Shown here in pieces: positions 8,741-20,798 of a stretch of 64,000 nucleotides of DNA. How positions within the stretch are numbered: position 1 is the stretch's first letter; each line of letters starts with the position of its first letter. The translations under genes and the position numbers were made by a program. The notes under the pieces are model-generated. The model did no database searches. It saw only the letters and a program-made list of their open reading frames with translations, and was not told the origin of the DNA. This DNA comes from Mitsuaria sp. GD03876 (GTDB lineage Bacteria > Pseudomonadota > Gammaproteobacteria > Burkholderiales > Burkholderiaceae_C), in the NCBI RefSeq assembly GCF_029840635.1, contig NZ_JAOCCU010000019.1:1-64000 (forward strand). Direction: 5' to 3'.

Positions 8741-8744
<4 letters not shown>
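8427..8744 (+). CDS. Small protein with eCIS-core type LQRSVGN motif
   Basis: 105 residues, with GAGGAG before the ATG at 8427. Residues about 30-45 (VLRLQRSVGNREVVRML) match the LQR-x-x-GN-x-x-V-x-x-LL segment frequently found near the N-terminus of DUF4157 proteins, but no DUF4157 domain follows. The rest is Ala/Pro rich, then a basic stretch (WRRCLQLAWRRLRGL) and an acidic end. It may be a detached targeting or loading module for the same secretion machinery, or a decayed DUF4157 protein. Its stop overlaps the next gene as ATGA, so it is coupled to the activase. Confidence 0.6.
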
Positions 8745-13902
<5,158 letters not shown>

Positions 13903-13929
13903 GGATGCCGCGCCGGCCTGGCGCCGCGC

Positions 13930-14136
13930 TCACGTCAGCGCGACCTTCGGGAAATCGACCGGCACGTCGAAGGCGACGTTCACGTAGTTCGTGAACAGGT
14001 TCAGCGCGACGTGCGCCATCACCTCGACGATCTGCTCGTCGCCGAAGCCGGCCTGGCGCATCGCGTCGACATCGCCGGCCTCCAGCTGGGCGCGCTGCTC
14101 GACGATCTTCAGCGCGCTGTGCGGGGTCAGCCACTT
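13930..14136 (-). pseudogene. 3' remnant of a carboxymuconolactone decarboxylase (AhpD-like) gene
   Basis: Reading the - strand back from the TGA at 13932-13930 gives about 60 residues of a CMD-family C-terminus: SALKIVEQRAQLEAG, then FGDEQIVEVMAHVALNLFTN, then FDVPVDFPKVALT. The helix with ALNLFTNYVN and the acidic FP ending are typical of that family. The 5' two-thirds, including the catalytic CxxxH part, and any start codon are missing, and the homology stops at about 14130-14140 where AraC coding sequence begins on the other strand. Confidence 0.7.
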
Positions 14137-14908
14137 CGACGCGGGCGAGGGCCATGGCTACCTGCATGTGCTGCGGCGCGGCGAGTTGGAGGTCTTCCAT
14201 CCGGTCGCCAAGGGCGTGCCGAAGACCTTGCGCTTCGACGAGCCGGCGCTGCTGCTGTACCCGTGCCCGCTGACGCACCACTTCCGCAACCACCCGGTGG
14301 AGGGTTCGGACTTCACCTGCGCGCGCCTGGCCTTCGAGGGCGGCCGCGCGCATCCGCTGGCGCGCGCGCTGCCGCCGTTGATCGCGTTGCCGCTGGCGCG
14401 GATACAGGGGCTCGACGCGGCGCTGGAGCTGCTGTTCGGCGAGACCGAGCGCGTGCGTTGCGGTCAGCGGCTGGTGGCGGACCGGCTGTTCGAGGTGGTG
14501 CTGCTGAAGCTGCTGCGGTGGTTGCTGGATCACCCGACGGAGGCGGGCGTCGAGCCGGGTTTGATCACCGGCCTGTCGGATCCGCGGCTGGCGCGGGCGC
14601 TGGTGGCGATCCACGAGTCGCCGGGCGAGCCGTGGTCGCTGCAATCGATGGCGGAGCGGGCCGGCATGTCGCGCACGGCGTTCGCCAACGCGTTCCGGGA
14701 CATCGTGGGCCAGACGCCGGCGGACTACCTGACGGGGTGGCGGATGCTGGTCGCGCAGGGCCGCTTGAAGGAGGGCCAGCCGATCAAGACGATCGCGCAG
14801 GAGCTGGGTTACGCGAACGCCTCGGCGTTCTCGCGGACCTTCGCCGCGCGGACAGGCCTGCCGCCGCGGAGCTGGTTGGCGGAGGCGGGCGTCGACGACG
14901 CGTCGTGA
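13991..14908 (+). CDS. AraC-family regulator, N-terminally truncated and fused to antisense of the CMD remnant
   Basis: The open frame is 305 residues, but roughly the first 45 are simply the antisense of the CMD remnant and have no family character. Real AraC sequence starts near SHFDAGEGHGYLHVLRRGEL (about 14128), part of the cupin_6 sensor, which has lost its usual opening strand (roughly 20-30 residues). The C-terminal part has two helix-turn-helix motifs: WSLQSMAERAGMSRTAFANA and IKTIAQELGYANASAFSRTF, near residues 215-290. An AraC/CMD pair is normally divergent with a shared promoter; here that region appears deleted. It may be a pseudogene or be translated from an internal start. Confidence 0.65.
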   Translation: MNRFSATCAITSTICSSPKPAWRIASTSPASSWARCSTIFSALCGVSHFDAGEGHGYLHVLRRGELEVFHPVAKGVPKTLRFDEPALLLYPCPLTHHFRNHPVEGSDFTCARLAFEGGRAHPLARALPPLIALPLARIQGLDAALELLFGETERVRCGQRLVADRLFEVVLLKLLRWLLDHPTEAGVEPGLITGLSDPRLARALVAIHESPGEPWSLQSMAERAGMSRTAFANAFRDIVGQTPADYLTGWRMLVAQGRLKEGQPIKTIAQELGYANASAFSRTFAARTGLPPRSWLAEAGVDDAS

Positions 14909-15007
14909 GCGATTCGCCCGCATCCGCCAGCGATTCCACCAAGCGCCGGCAAGGCCGCGATGCCCCAATGGAGGCCCGAGGAACGACCTCGCCACCTGGA
15001 GCACCAC

Positions 15008-16108
15008 ATGGACGGCACTTTCCCGGTCACGTTCGTCAATGGCACGCAAGGCCAATGGACCGATGACCAGATCTACATCCTTGGCATCGCGGCCGATCCG
15101 GCCGGCGGCTATTGCTACCTGACGCCGGCGGGGGCGCTGCAGCCCATGGATCCCGCCGATGCCGACGCGCCCGGGCACCTGACCAGGAACGGCATCAACT
15201 ACCCGGCGTACTCGTTCCCGATCAGCGCGGCAGGCGGGTTCCGGATGCCCGCCACCATCATCGGCGGGCGGTTCCTGATCTCCGTCGGGTCGCCGATCTA
15301 CCTCACGGTCTTCCAGGACCGCCAGTACGCGGGGCCGGATCCGATGAACCCGGCCGATCCGAACATCGATACCGTCTACGGCTTGTTCGAGTTCACCTGG
15401 GCCTACGGCGAGACCCCGTTCGATTGCGACATCTCCTACGTCGACGGGTTCGGGCTGCCCTTCACGGCGACCCTCACGCGCGACGTCGACCCGTTCGACC
15501 AGACCATCGGCATCACCTTGTCGCGGGAGGACGCGGTCAGCCAGTACCAGGCCAGCGTCGGCGCGCCCTTCACCTCGCTCGTGACGGGCACGCAGATCCT
15601 GGCGCCGTTCAAGCTGTTCACGCCCGGCAGCCCGGGCGGCGACTACCTGCAACCGGCGATCGACGCGGCCTGGGCCCAGTACGCGTCGACGCCGTTCCAC
15701 TACGACCTGCACGGCGTGCAGTTCGACGGGACGGTCGTCGATGGGCAGTTCAGGTTCACGAAGAACGGGCAGGGGGCGTTCGCCATCGACAAGCCCACCA
15801 CCTACGACGTGCTGGCCGGCGCCTACACGATGGCCTCGGGCGACACGACGGAGCTGATGCTGGAGGCGCAGTGGGTCGCGGCCTTCAACCGCGGCGTGGC
15901 GCTGGACACCTCGAAGTGGCTGGATTCGACGGCCTATTACCCGCCGGGGACGCTCTGCAACGAGTACGCCGCCTTCCTCCATCGGGTGAGCCTGGATCAC
16001 CTGGCCTATGCCTTCGGCTACGACGACGTGAACGAGCAGAGCAGCAACCTGAACCTGCCCGGCGCGGACCAACCGCCGACGTCGCTGACGCTGACCATCG
16101 GCGGGTGA
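15008..16108 (+). CDS. GH64 family beta-1,3-glucanase (thaumatin-like fold)
   Basis: 366 residues from the ATG at 15008, which has GGAG seven bases upstream; an in-frame ATG at 14960 would add 16 residues. Features typical of GH64: WTDDQIYILGI near the start, GLFEFTWAY (candidate acid Glu), SYVDGFGLPF (candidate catalytic Asp), and the C-terminal signature YAFGYDDVNEQSSNLNLPG. The family releases laminari-oligosaccharides from beta-1,3-glucan of fungal or algal walls. No signal peptide is visible from either start, which is unusual for a wall-degrading enzyme; export by another route or an intracellular or storage role is possible. It may complement the secreted chitinase at 20799. Confidence 0.8.
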   Translation: MDGTFPVTFVNGTQGQWTDDQIYILGIAADPAGGYCYLTPAGALQPMDPADADAPGHLTRNGINYPAYSFPISAAGGFRMPATIIGGRFLISVGSPIYLTVFQDRQYAGPDPMNPADPNIDTVYGLFEFTWAYGETPFDCDISYVDGFGLPFTATLTRDVDPFDQTIGITLSREDAVSQYQASVGAPFTSLVTGTQILAPFKLFTPGSPGGDYLQPAIDAAWAQYASTPFHYDLHGVQFDGTVVDGQFRFTKNGQGAFAIDKPTTYDVLAGAYTMASGDTTELMLEAQWVAAFNRGVALDTSKWLDSTAYYPPGTLCNEYAAFLHRVSLDHLAYAFGYDDVNEQSSNLNLPGADQPPTSLTLTIGG

Positions 16109-16119
16109 GGCGGTCGGCG

Positions 16120-16572
16120 CTACACGCTCTGATCCGACGCGGGCTTGCGCAGGTTCTCGGTCATGCGCTCCAGGAACCGCATCAGGGCTTCGGCCTCCTC
16201 CGGCGTGAAGCCCTCCATCGCCAGGGCGTTGTCCTGCGCCAGCAGCGCGCGCGCCTTGGGCAGCAGCCGGGTCGCGTGCGCCGTGAGCTCGACGAATTGG
16301 TTCGTCCGGTGGTTGGGGTTTTGCCGCCGCTGGATGAGGCCGTCGCGCTCCATCCTCGCGAGCGCCTGCGCCATCGACGGTTGCTCGACCTTGAGCGCGC
16401 GGGCGAGATCGGCCTGCGTCATCGCTTCCCCGTTCTTCACGGCCACCAGGATCGGCAGGGTGGAGAAGCCGAAGCCCAGCGGCCGCAACCGGGCTTCGCC
16501 CCGGCGGATGAGCTCGTTGGCCAGCTGCTTGATCACGAACGACGGCATCCGCCGCGGGTCATGCTCGGTCAT
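16120..16572 (-). CDS. MarR-family transcriptional regulator
   Basis: 150 residues with the winged-helix region MTQADLARALKVEQPSMAQA followed by the wing LARMERDGLIQRRQNPNHRT, then a dimerisation helix. MarR proteins usually repress themselves and a divergent neighbour and release DNA on binding a small aromatic ligand. It is divergent from the TetX-like monooxygenase across a short gap holding two identical palindromes, so it very probably controls that gene. Confidence 0.88.
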   Translation of the reverse strand: MTEHDPRRMPSFVIKQLANELIRRGEARLRPLGFGFSTLPILVAVKNGEAMTQADLARALKVEQPSMAQALARMERDGLIQRRQNPNHRTNQFVELTAHATRLLPKARALLAQDNALAMEGFTPEEAEALMRFLERMTENLRKPASDQSV

Positions 16573-16607
16573 CAGGTCGCTCCCAGGTCGATGAATGCCC
16601 TCATCTT

Positions 16608-16634
16608 ATAGGCGCCTATTGCATAGGCGCCTAT
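16608..16634. promoter_or_regulatory. Twin palindromic operator, probable MarR binding sites
   Basis: The perfect 12-bp palindrome ATAGGCGCCTAT occurs twice, at 16608-16619 and 16623-16634, 15 bp apart start to start. It lies between the divergent marR (start 16572) and monooxygenase (start 16678) genes, in a locally AT-richer stretch. Position and symmetry fit MarR dimers overlapping both promoters. Confidence 0.75.
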
Positions 16635-16677
16635 TGGCGAGTAGATTGCGCCCATCTCAACCCAGGCGGAGCCCTTC

Positions 16678-17784
16678 ATGTCGTCACGGATCCAAGTCGC
16701 CATCGTGGGAGCCGGGCCGGGCGGGCTGCTCCTGGGGCGGATGCTGCGCCAGTACGGCGTGGACTTCACGGTCTTCGAGCGCGAGACCTCCGCGGCGCAG
16801 CGCGACCAGGGCGGCACCTTGGACCTGCATGCCGGGACCGGGCAGCACGCGCTGCGGGAGGCGGGGCTCTTCGACGAGTTCCTCCGGTTCGCGCGCTACG
16901 AGGGGCAGCACACGCTGATGTACGACCGCCAGGGCGCGCTGATCCACGAGAAGCCGGTGGACGACGCGGAGGACCGGCCGGAGATCGACCGACGCCATCT
17001 GCGGGAGATCCTGCTCGGATCGATCCCGGAGCGAGCGATCCGTTGGGGACATCAACTGCAGGGTGTCGAACCCCGGGCATCCGGCGGCTTCGAACTCCAG
17101 TTCGCGGGCCGTGAGCCGATGGCCTTCGATGTCGTCGTCGGCGCGGACGGCGCCTGGTCGAGGCTGCGGCCGATGCTGTCGGACGCCGTGCCGGTCTATG
17201 TCGGCTCGACCCTGTACGAGCTCTCGATCGACGACGTCGACCAACGGCATCCCGAGATCGCGCGATTCGTCGGGCAGGGGACCGCGCTGATCGAAGGCGA
17301 GGACCAGGCGATCATCGTCCAGCGCAATTCGAACGGGAACGTGCGCGTGTACGCGGGCGTGCATCAGCGCGAGGACGTCGACCAGCGCGGGGCCAAGGGA
17401 TCGACGACCAGCCGCGAGGCGATCGCCGCGCGCTTCGCCGGCTGGGGCCCGATCGTGCCCAAGCTCTTCGCGGCGGCGGGCGCCGCGGTGCGCCCGTGGC
17501 CGATCTACGCGTTGCCGGTGGACCACCGCTGGGACCCGCGCCCGGGCCTGACGCTGATCGGCGATGCCGCGCACCTGATGCCGCCGGCCGGGGAGGGCGC
17601 GAACCTCGCGCTGCTCGATGCGGTGGAGCTGGCGCGCGCGCTGGCCGGCGGCGCCGACCGGCACGCCGCCGTGCGCGCTCACGAGGAGGCGATGTTCACC
17701 CGCTCGGCCGCCGCCGCGCGGCGTGCGATGGCGATGATGTCGGGCGCGGTCGACATGCGGTCCGCGCTCGAACCCAGCGAGTGA
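16678..17784 (+). CDS. TetX-like FAD-dependent monooxygenase
   Basis: 368 residues; GGAG precedes the ATG. The N-terminal Rossmann motif VAIVGAGPGGLLLGRML binds FAD; QGGTLDLHAGTGQHALREAG matches the TetX-type GGTLDLH segment; VVVGADGAWSRLR is the DG motif; and LIGDAAHLMPPAGEGANLAL is the GD motif. The family hydroxylates aromatic or polyketide substrates with NAD(P)H and O2; some members inactivate tetracyclines, but most have unknown substrates. Divergent from marR with shared operators, so probably induced by its own substrate. The stop codon directly abuts the stop of the convergent Lrp gene. Confidence 0.87.
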   Translation: MSSRIQVAIVGAGPGGLLLGRMLRQYGVDFTVFERETSAAQRDQGGTLDLHAGTGQHALREAGLFDEFLRFARYEGQHTLMYDRQGALIHEKPVDDAEDRPEIDRRHLREILLGSIPERAIRWGHQLQGVEPRASGGFELQFAGREPMAFDVVVGADGAWSRLRPMLSDAVPVYVGSTLYELSIDDVDQRHPEIARFVGQGTALIEGEDQAIIVQRNSNGNVRVYAGVHQREDVDQRGAKGSTTSREAIAARFAGWGPIVPKLFAAAGAAVRPWPIYALPVDHRWDPRPGLTLIGDAAHLMPPAGEGANLALLDAVELARALAGGADRHAAVRAHEEAMFTRSAAAARRAMAMMSGAVDMRSALEPSE

Positions 17785-17791
17785 TCACTCG
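17778..17791. other. 14-bp palindrome formed by two abutting convergent stop codons
   Basis: CGAGTGATCACTCG contains the Glu-stop end of the monooxygenase (GAG TGA, ending at 17784) and, on the other strand, the Glu-stop end of the Lrp gene (ending at 17785). There is no intergenic base between the two genes and no room for a conventional terminator. Confidence 0.8.
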
Positions 17792-18273
17792 AGCGCCGCC
17801 TTGCGGATCGGCAGCCCCGAATAGGGCTTGATCGTCCGCAGCACGAAGGAGGACTGGATCTCCCGCACGCCGGGCAGCTTGGCCGCGACGCGGTTGACGA
17901 AGTCCGCGTAGGCGTCCATGTCCTTGGCCACCACGCGCAGCAGGAAATCGCCCCGGCCCGACACCATGTCGCAGGCGACGATCTCGTCGATCGTCGCCAC
18001 CGCCTCGGTGAACTCGCGGATGTTGGTGTCGTCGTGCTGGTGGACGCCGATCGTCAGGAAGGCCTCGATGCCCAGGCCCAGCCGCCGGGCATCCACGTGC
18101 GCGTGATACCCCTGGATCAGGCCCGACTCCTGCATCTTCTTGATGCGCCGCCACACCGGCGTGTTGGACAGGTGGAGCTGCTCGGCCAGGTCCGCGCTGG
18201 ACAGGCGGGCATCGCGCTGCAGGTGCTCCAGGATCACCACTTCGATCTCGGTCAGCGCCGTGTCTCGGCTCAT
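17785..18273 (-). CDS. Lrp/AsnC-family transcriptional regulator
   Basis: 162 residues, with a GGAAGGA ribosome site before the ATG. The N-terminal HTH is LSSADLAEQLHLSNTPVWRRIKKM; the C-terminal RAM (amino-acid sensing) domain includes IVACDMVSGRGDFLLRVVAKD and PGVREIQSSFVLRTIK. Such proteins sense amino acids and often regulate a divergent neighbour. Here the neighbour is the PrnB-like gene at 18444, so an aromatic amino acid such as tryptophan is a plausible effector; that is inference. Confidence 0.9.
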   Translation of the reverse strand: MSRDTALTEIEVVILEHLQRDARLSSADLAEQLHLSNTPVWRRIKKMQESGLIQGYHAHVDARRLGLGIEAFLTIGVHQHDDTNIREFTEAVATIDEIVACDMVSGRGDFLLRVVAKDMDAYADFVNRVAAKLPGVREIQSSFVLRTIKPYSGLPIRKAALE

Positions 18274-18306
18274 CGGTCAGGTCCTTCCACTGGGTGGGGC
18301 AGCATA

Positions 18307-18338
18307 GCCAAACGAAACCGCAATGGTTTTGCCAAACG
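18307..18338. promoter_or_regulatory. Candidate Lrp operator in the divergent promoter region
   Basis: Inside the 170-base gap between the lrp-type gene and the PrnB-like gene, the inverted repeat CGAAACC-gcaat-GGTTTTG (18313-18331, one mismatch) is flanked by a direct repeat GCCAAACG at 18307-18314 and 18331-18338. The AT-rich core and symmetry fit an Lrp-type site. No clear sigma-70 boxes were identified. Confidence 0.45.
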
Positions 18339-18443
18339 CGGGGTCGCCCGGGGCTCGAAACGCAAAACAAGTGCGCTGCTGTGTCGGAAGAATGTCGCCT
18401 GGACAACCGCCGGATTCCACGGCGAGCAAGAAGGACGTCACCG

Positions 18444-19625
18444 ATGAGCATCCCGAGCGTGGACGACTTCGACCGCTGGATCCGCGACCGCTTCAAGGCG
18501 CACAACACCCGGCTCGAGACGCTGTACTTCGAGCAGGCGGACCGGGCGGACGTGGCAAGCGTCGGCGACGACATCAAGGCGCAGTTGCGCGACGAGGGCG
18601 CCGCGCTCATCGCGCGGGTGGCCGCGGAGCCACGGCTGCATGCCGACGACGCGCGGAACTACGACCTGCTCGGCAATGTCGGGCTCTACATGGCGGCGAT
18701 GCGCCGGCACGAGCTGACGAATCCGGCCCGCGAGAAACGCTCGCCGTTCCCGGTTGCCAGTGCGCTCGCGCAGCGGCTGGCGGTGGGGCTGGGCGTGGCG
18801 CCGCGTTTCGCCACGGCGCACATCAACCTGAGCAACCTCGCACACGGCGTCGAGCACAAGAGCTTCACCCGGCTCGACGACGAGCTGCTCTTCATCGAAT
18901 ACAACTGCCTGAGCATCCTCGGCTACATCCGGGCCGCGGACACGCTGCGCCGGATCGGGCCGCTGGGCGTCGGGCATCCGGTCACGCTCGCGTTGCTGCG
19001 GGATGCGCAGGCGGCGTTGGAGCGCGTGGTCGCGGCGAACGCCGAGCTCGATCGCCGGCTCGATGTCGATCGCTTCTTCTACAACGTCCGGCCGTACTTC
19101 AAACCCTATCGGGTCGGGCGGACCGAGTACCGCGGCGCGAATGCCGGCGACTTCGCGGCGATCAACGAGGTCGACCTGATGCTGGGCCTGTGCGGCGTGA
19201 AGGACGCGGCCTACACCAGCATGCTGCTGGAGAAGCTGCCGTTCATGCCGAGGCAGGACCAGGGACTGCTCCAGGACGCCTGCCGCCAGGGCAGCCTGCT
19301 GGACGGCTTCATCGAGGCGACGGCCGCCGGGCCGCTGCACGACGGCCTGCGCCGGAACATGGCCGCGTTCCTGGACGTGTGCGCGGCCCACGGGCGCATC
19401 GCCGCGCAGCATCACGACCTCTTCGTGCGCCGCTTCATCGAGGAGCCGTCCACCGCGATGTCCGGCCGGCATCTGGCGCAGATCACCGCGAGCGGGCCGC
19501 CGCTGCAGGTGCTCGTCGGCGCCCTGGAAGTGCTGCGGGACAAGCGCCTGGCGGCGGACCGGCCGGGCATCGAGTCCCGCTTCGCCGACATCGCGCGGCT
19601 GAAGGCGGCGGCGCTGGCCTCGTGA
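18444..19625 (+). CDS. PrnB-like (DUF1864) heme-dependent oxygenase-fold protein
   Basis: 393 residues from the ATG at 18444 (AAGAAGGA upstream). The segment YNVRPYFKPYRVGRTEY, then RGANAGDFAAINEVDLMLGL, is characteristic of the PrnB/DUF1864 family as I recall it, which shares the indoleamine 2,3-dioxygenase/tryptophan dioxygenase fold. PrnB itself rearranges 7-chlorotryptophan in pyrrolnitrin synthesis. No PrnA halogenase, PrnC or PrnD is present in the window, so this is not a pyrrolnitrin cluster; tryptophan or a related indole is a reasonable substrate guess. Divergent from an Lrp-family regulator. It ends 21 bases before the convergent esterase stop. Confidence 0.75.
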   Translation: MSIPSVDDFDRWIRDRFKAHNTRLETLYFEQADRADVASVGDDIKAQLRDEGAALIARVAAEPRLHADDARNYDLLGNVGLYMAAMRRHELTNPAREKRSPFPVASALAQRLAVGLGVAPRFATAHINLSNLAHGVEHKSFTRLDDELLFIEYNCLSILGYIRAADTLRRIGPLGVGHPVTLALLRDAQAALERVVAANAELDRRLDVDRFFYNVRPYFKPYRVGRTEYRGANAGDFAAINEVDLMLGLCGVKDAAYTSMLLEKLPFMPRQDQGLLQDACRQGSLLDGFIEATAAGPLHDGLRRNMAAFLDVCAAHGRIAAQHHDLFVRRFIEEPSTAMSGRHLAQITASGPPLQVLVGALEVLRDKRLAADRPGIESRFADIARLKAAALAS

Positions 19626-19646
19626 GGCCCGCCGCCGCGCCAGGGA

Positions 19647-20651
19647 TCAGGACAGCGCCTTCGCCAGCAGCGGCAGGCTGATGTCCATCCGGTAGTCGAC
19701 GGCCGTGTGGTCGTCGGGGAACTCCTCGTAGACGTGGGCCACGCCCATCGCGCTCAGCCGCTGGTGCAAGCGCCGGGCGCCGTAGACCAGGCTGTACTGG
19801 TCGACATCGCCGCAGTCGATGTAGAGCGCCTTGAGCGCCGCGAGGCCCGGGCCGTGCGACTCGACCAGCGTCAACGGGTCCCAGGCCAGCCAGTTGGCCC
19901 AGCGCTCCGGGATCAGCTCGCAGGTGTCGAGGGTCACCGGCAGCCGCACGCCGTAGGGCGCAGTCGGATCGGGATCGAAGCTGGCCGCCTGGGCCAGCAT
20001 CATGAGGATGTGGACGTCGCTGTCCTTGGGTTTCTTCGCGTTCCAGAACGCGTCCACCCAGCGGCCGATGTCCGGTTCCTTGGCCAGGGCGCGCAGCACC
20101 GGCACGAACTCGTGGCGATAGATCAGCTCGAAGCCCACGTCCCCGGAGTGCACCGCCGCGCCGGCCCAGAAGTCCGGATGCAGCAGCGCATGGACCATCG
20201 CGCCGTAGCCGCCGCTGGACTTGCCGAACAGGCCGCGCCGGCCGGCGCCGCCGCAGGCGAAGCGCTCCTCGACGAAGGGCACGACCTCGGCGCGCAGGAA
20301 GTCGTCCCAGCGGCCCATGGCGGCCGAGTTCACGTACTGGTTGCCGCCCAGCCGGGTGAAGCAGTCCGGGAAGGCGACCACGGCGGGCGGCATCTCGCCG
20401 GCGGCGATCAGCCGGTCGAGCCGCTCGGGCACGTTCTCCGAGAAGTTCTTCCAGTTGGTGTGGATCGGGCCGCCGGCGGTGAAGCCGACGATGTCCACCA
20501 GGAGGGGCAGGCCGCGGCCGTCATGGCCGTGCGGGACGTAGACGTCGACGAGGCGGCGGGTCGGGGCGCCGACGAGGTTGCCGGCGAGCACCTCGCTGTC
20601 GAGGGTCAGGCGGTGCACCGTGCCGGACGGCGTGTGGGGGTCTCTGTGCAT
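19647..20651 (-). CDS. Esterase D/antigen-85-like alpha/beta hydrolase
   Basis: 334 residues from the ATG at 20651; the longer frame upstream is compositionally intergenic. The nucleophile elbow is GLFGKSSGGYGAMVHALLHP (G-x-S-x-G around GKSSG); other family features are VYVPHGHDGRGLPLLVDIVGF near the start, an acidic segment YIDCGDVDQYS, and the C-terminal His in EFPDDHTAVDYR. This places it in the PF00756 esterase family. No signal peptide is evident, so it is likely cytoplasmic. Substrate unknown. It is on the same strand as the downstream-facing chitinase but separated by 147 bases with hairpins, so it is probably a separate transcript. Confidence 0.82.
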   Translation of the reverse strand: MHRDPHTPSGTVHRLTLDSEVLAGNLVGAPTRRLVDVYVPHGHDGRGLPLLVDIVGFTAGGPIHTNWKNFSENVPERLDRLIAAGEMPPAVVAFPDCFTRLGGNQYVNSAAMGRWDDFLRAEVVPFVEERFACGGAGRRGLFGKSSGGYGAMVHALLHPDFWAGAAVHSGDVGFELIYRHEFVPVLRALAKEPDIGRWVDAFWNAKKPKDSDVHILMMLAQAASFDPDPTAPYGVRLPVTLDTCELIPERWANWLAWDPLTLVESHGPGLAALKALYIDCGDVDQYSLVYGARRLHQRLSAMGVAHVYEEFPDDHTAVDYRMDISLPLLAKALS

Positions 20652-20748
20652 GTCGATCCAATGCGGGCGGTGTGGCGAGGGCGCTGATCTTCGCCCGGAG
20701 CGCCTCCGCCGAAACGGCCGGGCCCGGGAACACCCTGGCCCCGGCCCC

Positions 20749-20771
20749 GGGATTTCCAACCCGGGAATCCC
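20749..20771 (-). terminator. Hairpin downstream of the chitinase gene
   Basis: GGGATTTCC-aaccc-GGGAATCCC forms a 9-bp stem with one mismatch, 28 bases beyond the chitinase stop (20799). A second GC-rich inverted repeat, CGCGGG-c-CCCGCG, lies at 20785-20797. There is no T-run, so a true intrinsic terminator is uncertain; an mRNA 3'-end stabilising hairpin is equally possible. Confidence 0.4.
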
Positions 20772-20798
20772 GACCCGCCGGCTTCGCGGGCCCCGCGC

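Noticed and set aside
16678-17784. Tetracycline-resistance gene
   Set aside because: Family similarity to TetX is clear, but most relatives act on other substrates; only the family name is supported.
18444-19625. Part of a pyrrolnitrin (prn) cluster
   Set aside because: No halogenase or Rieske oxygenase genes nearby; a lone PrnB-like gene is common in other contexts.
20652-20759. Longer esterase N-terminus
   Set aside because: The extra 36 residues are Pro/Arg-rich translation of the intergenic region with hairpins; MHRDPH at 20651 is a natural start.
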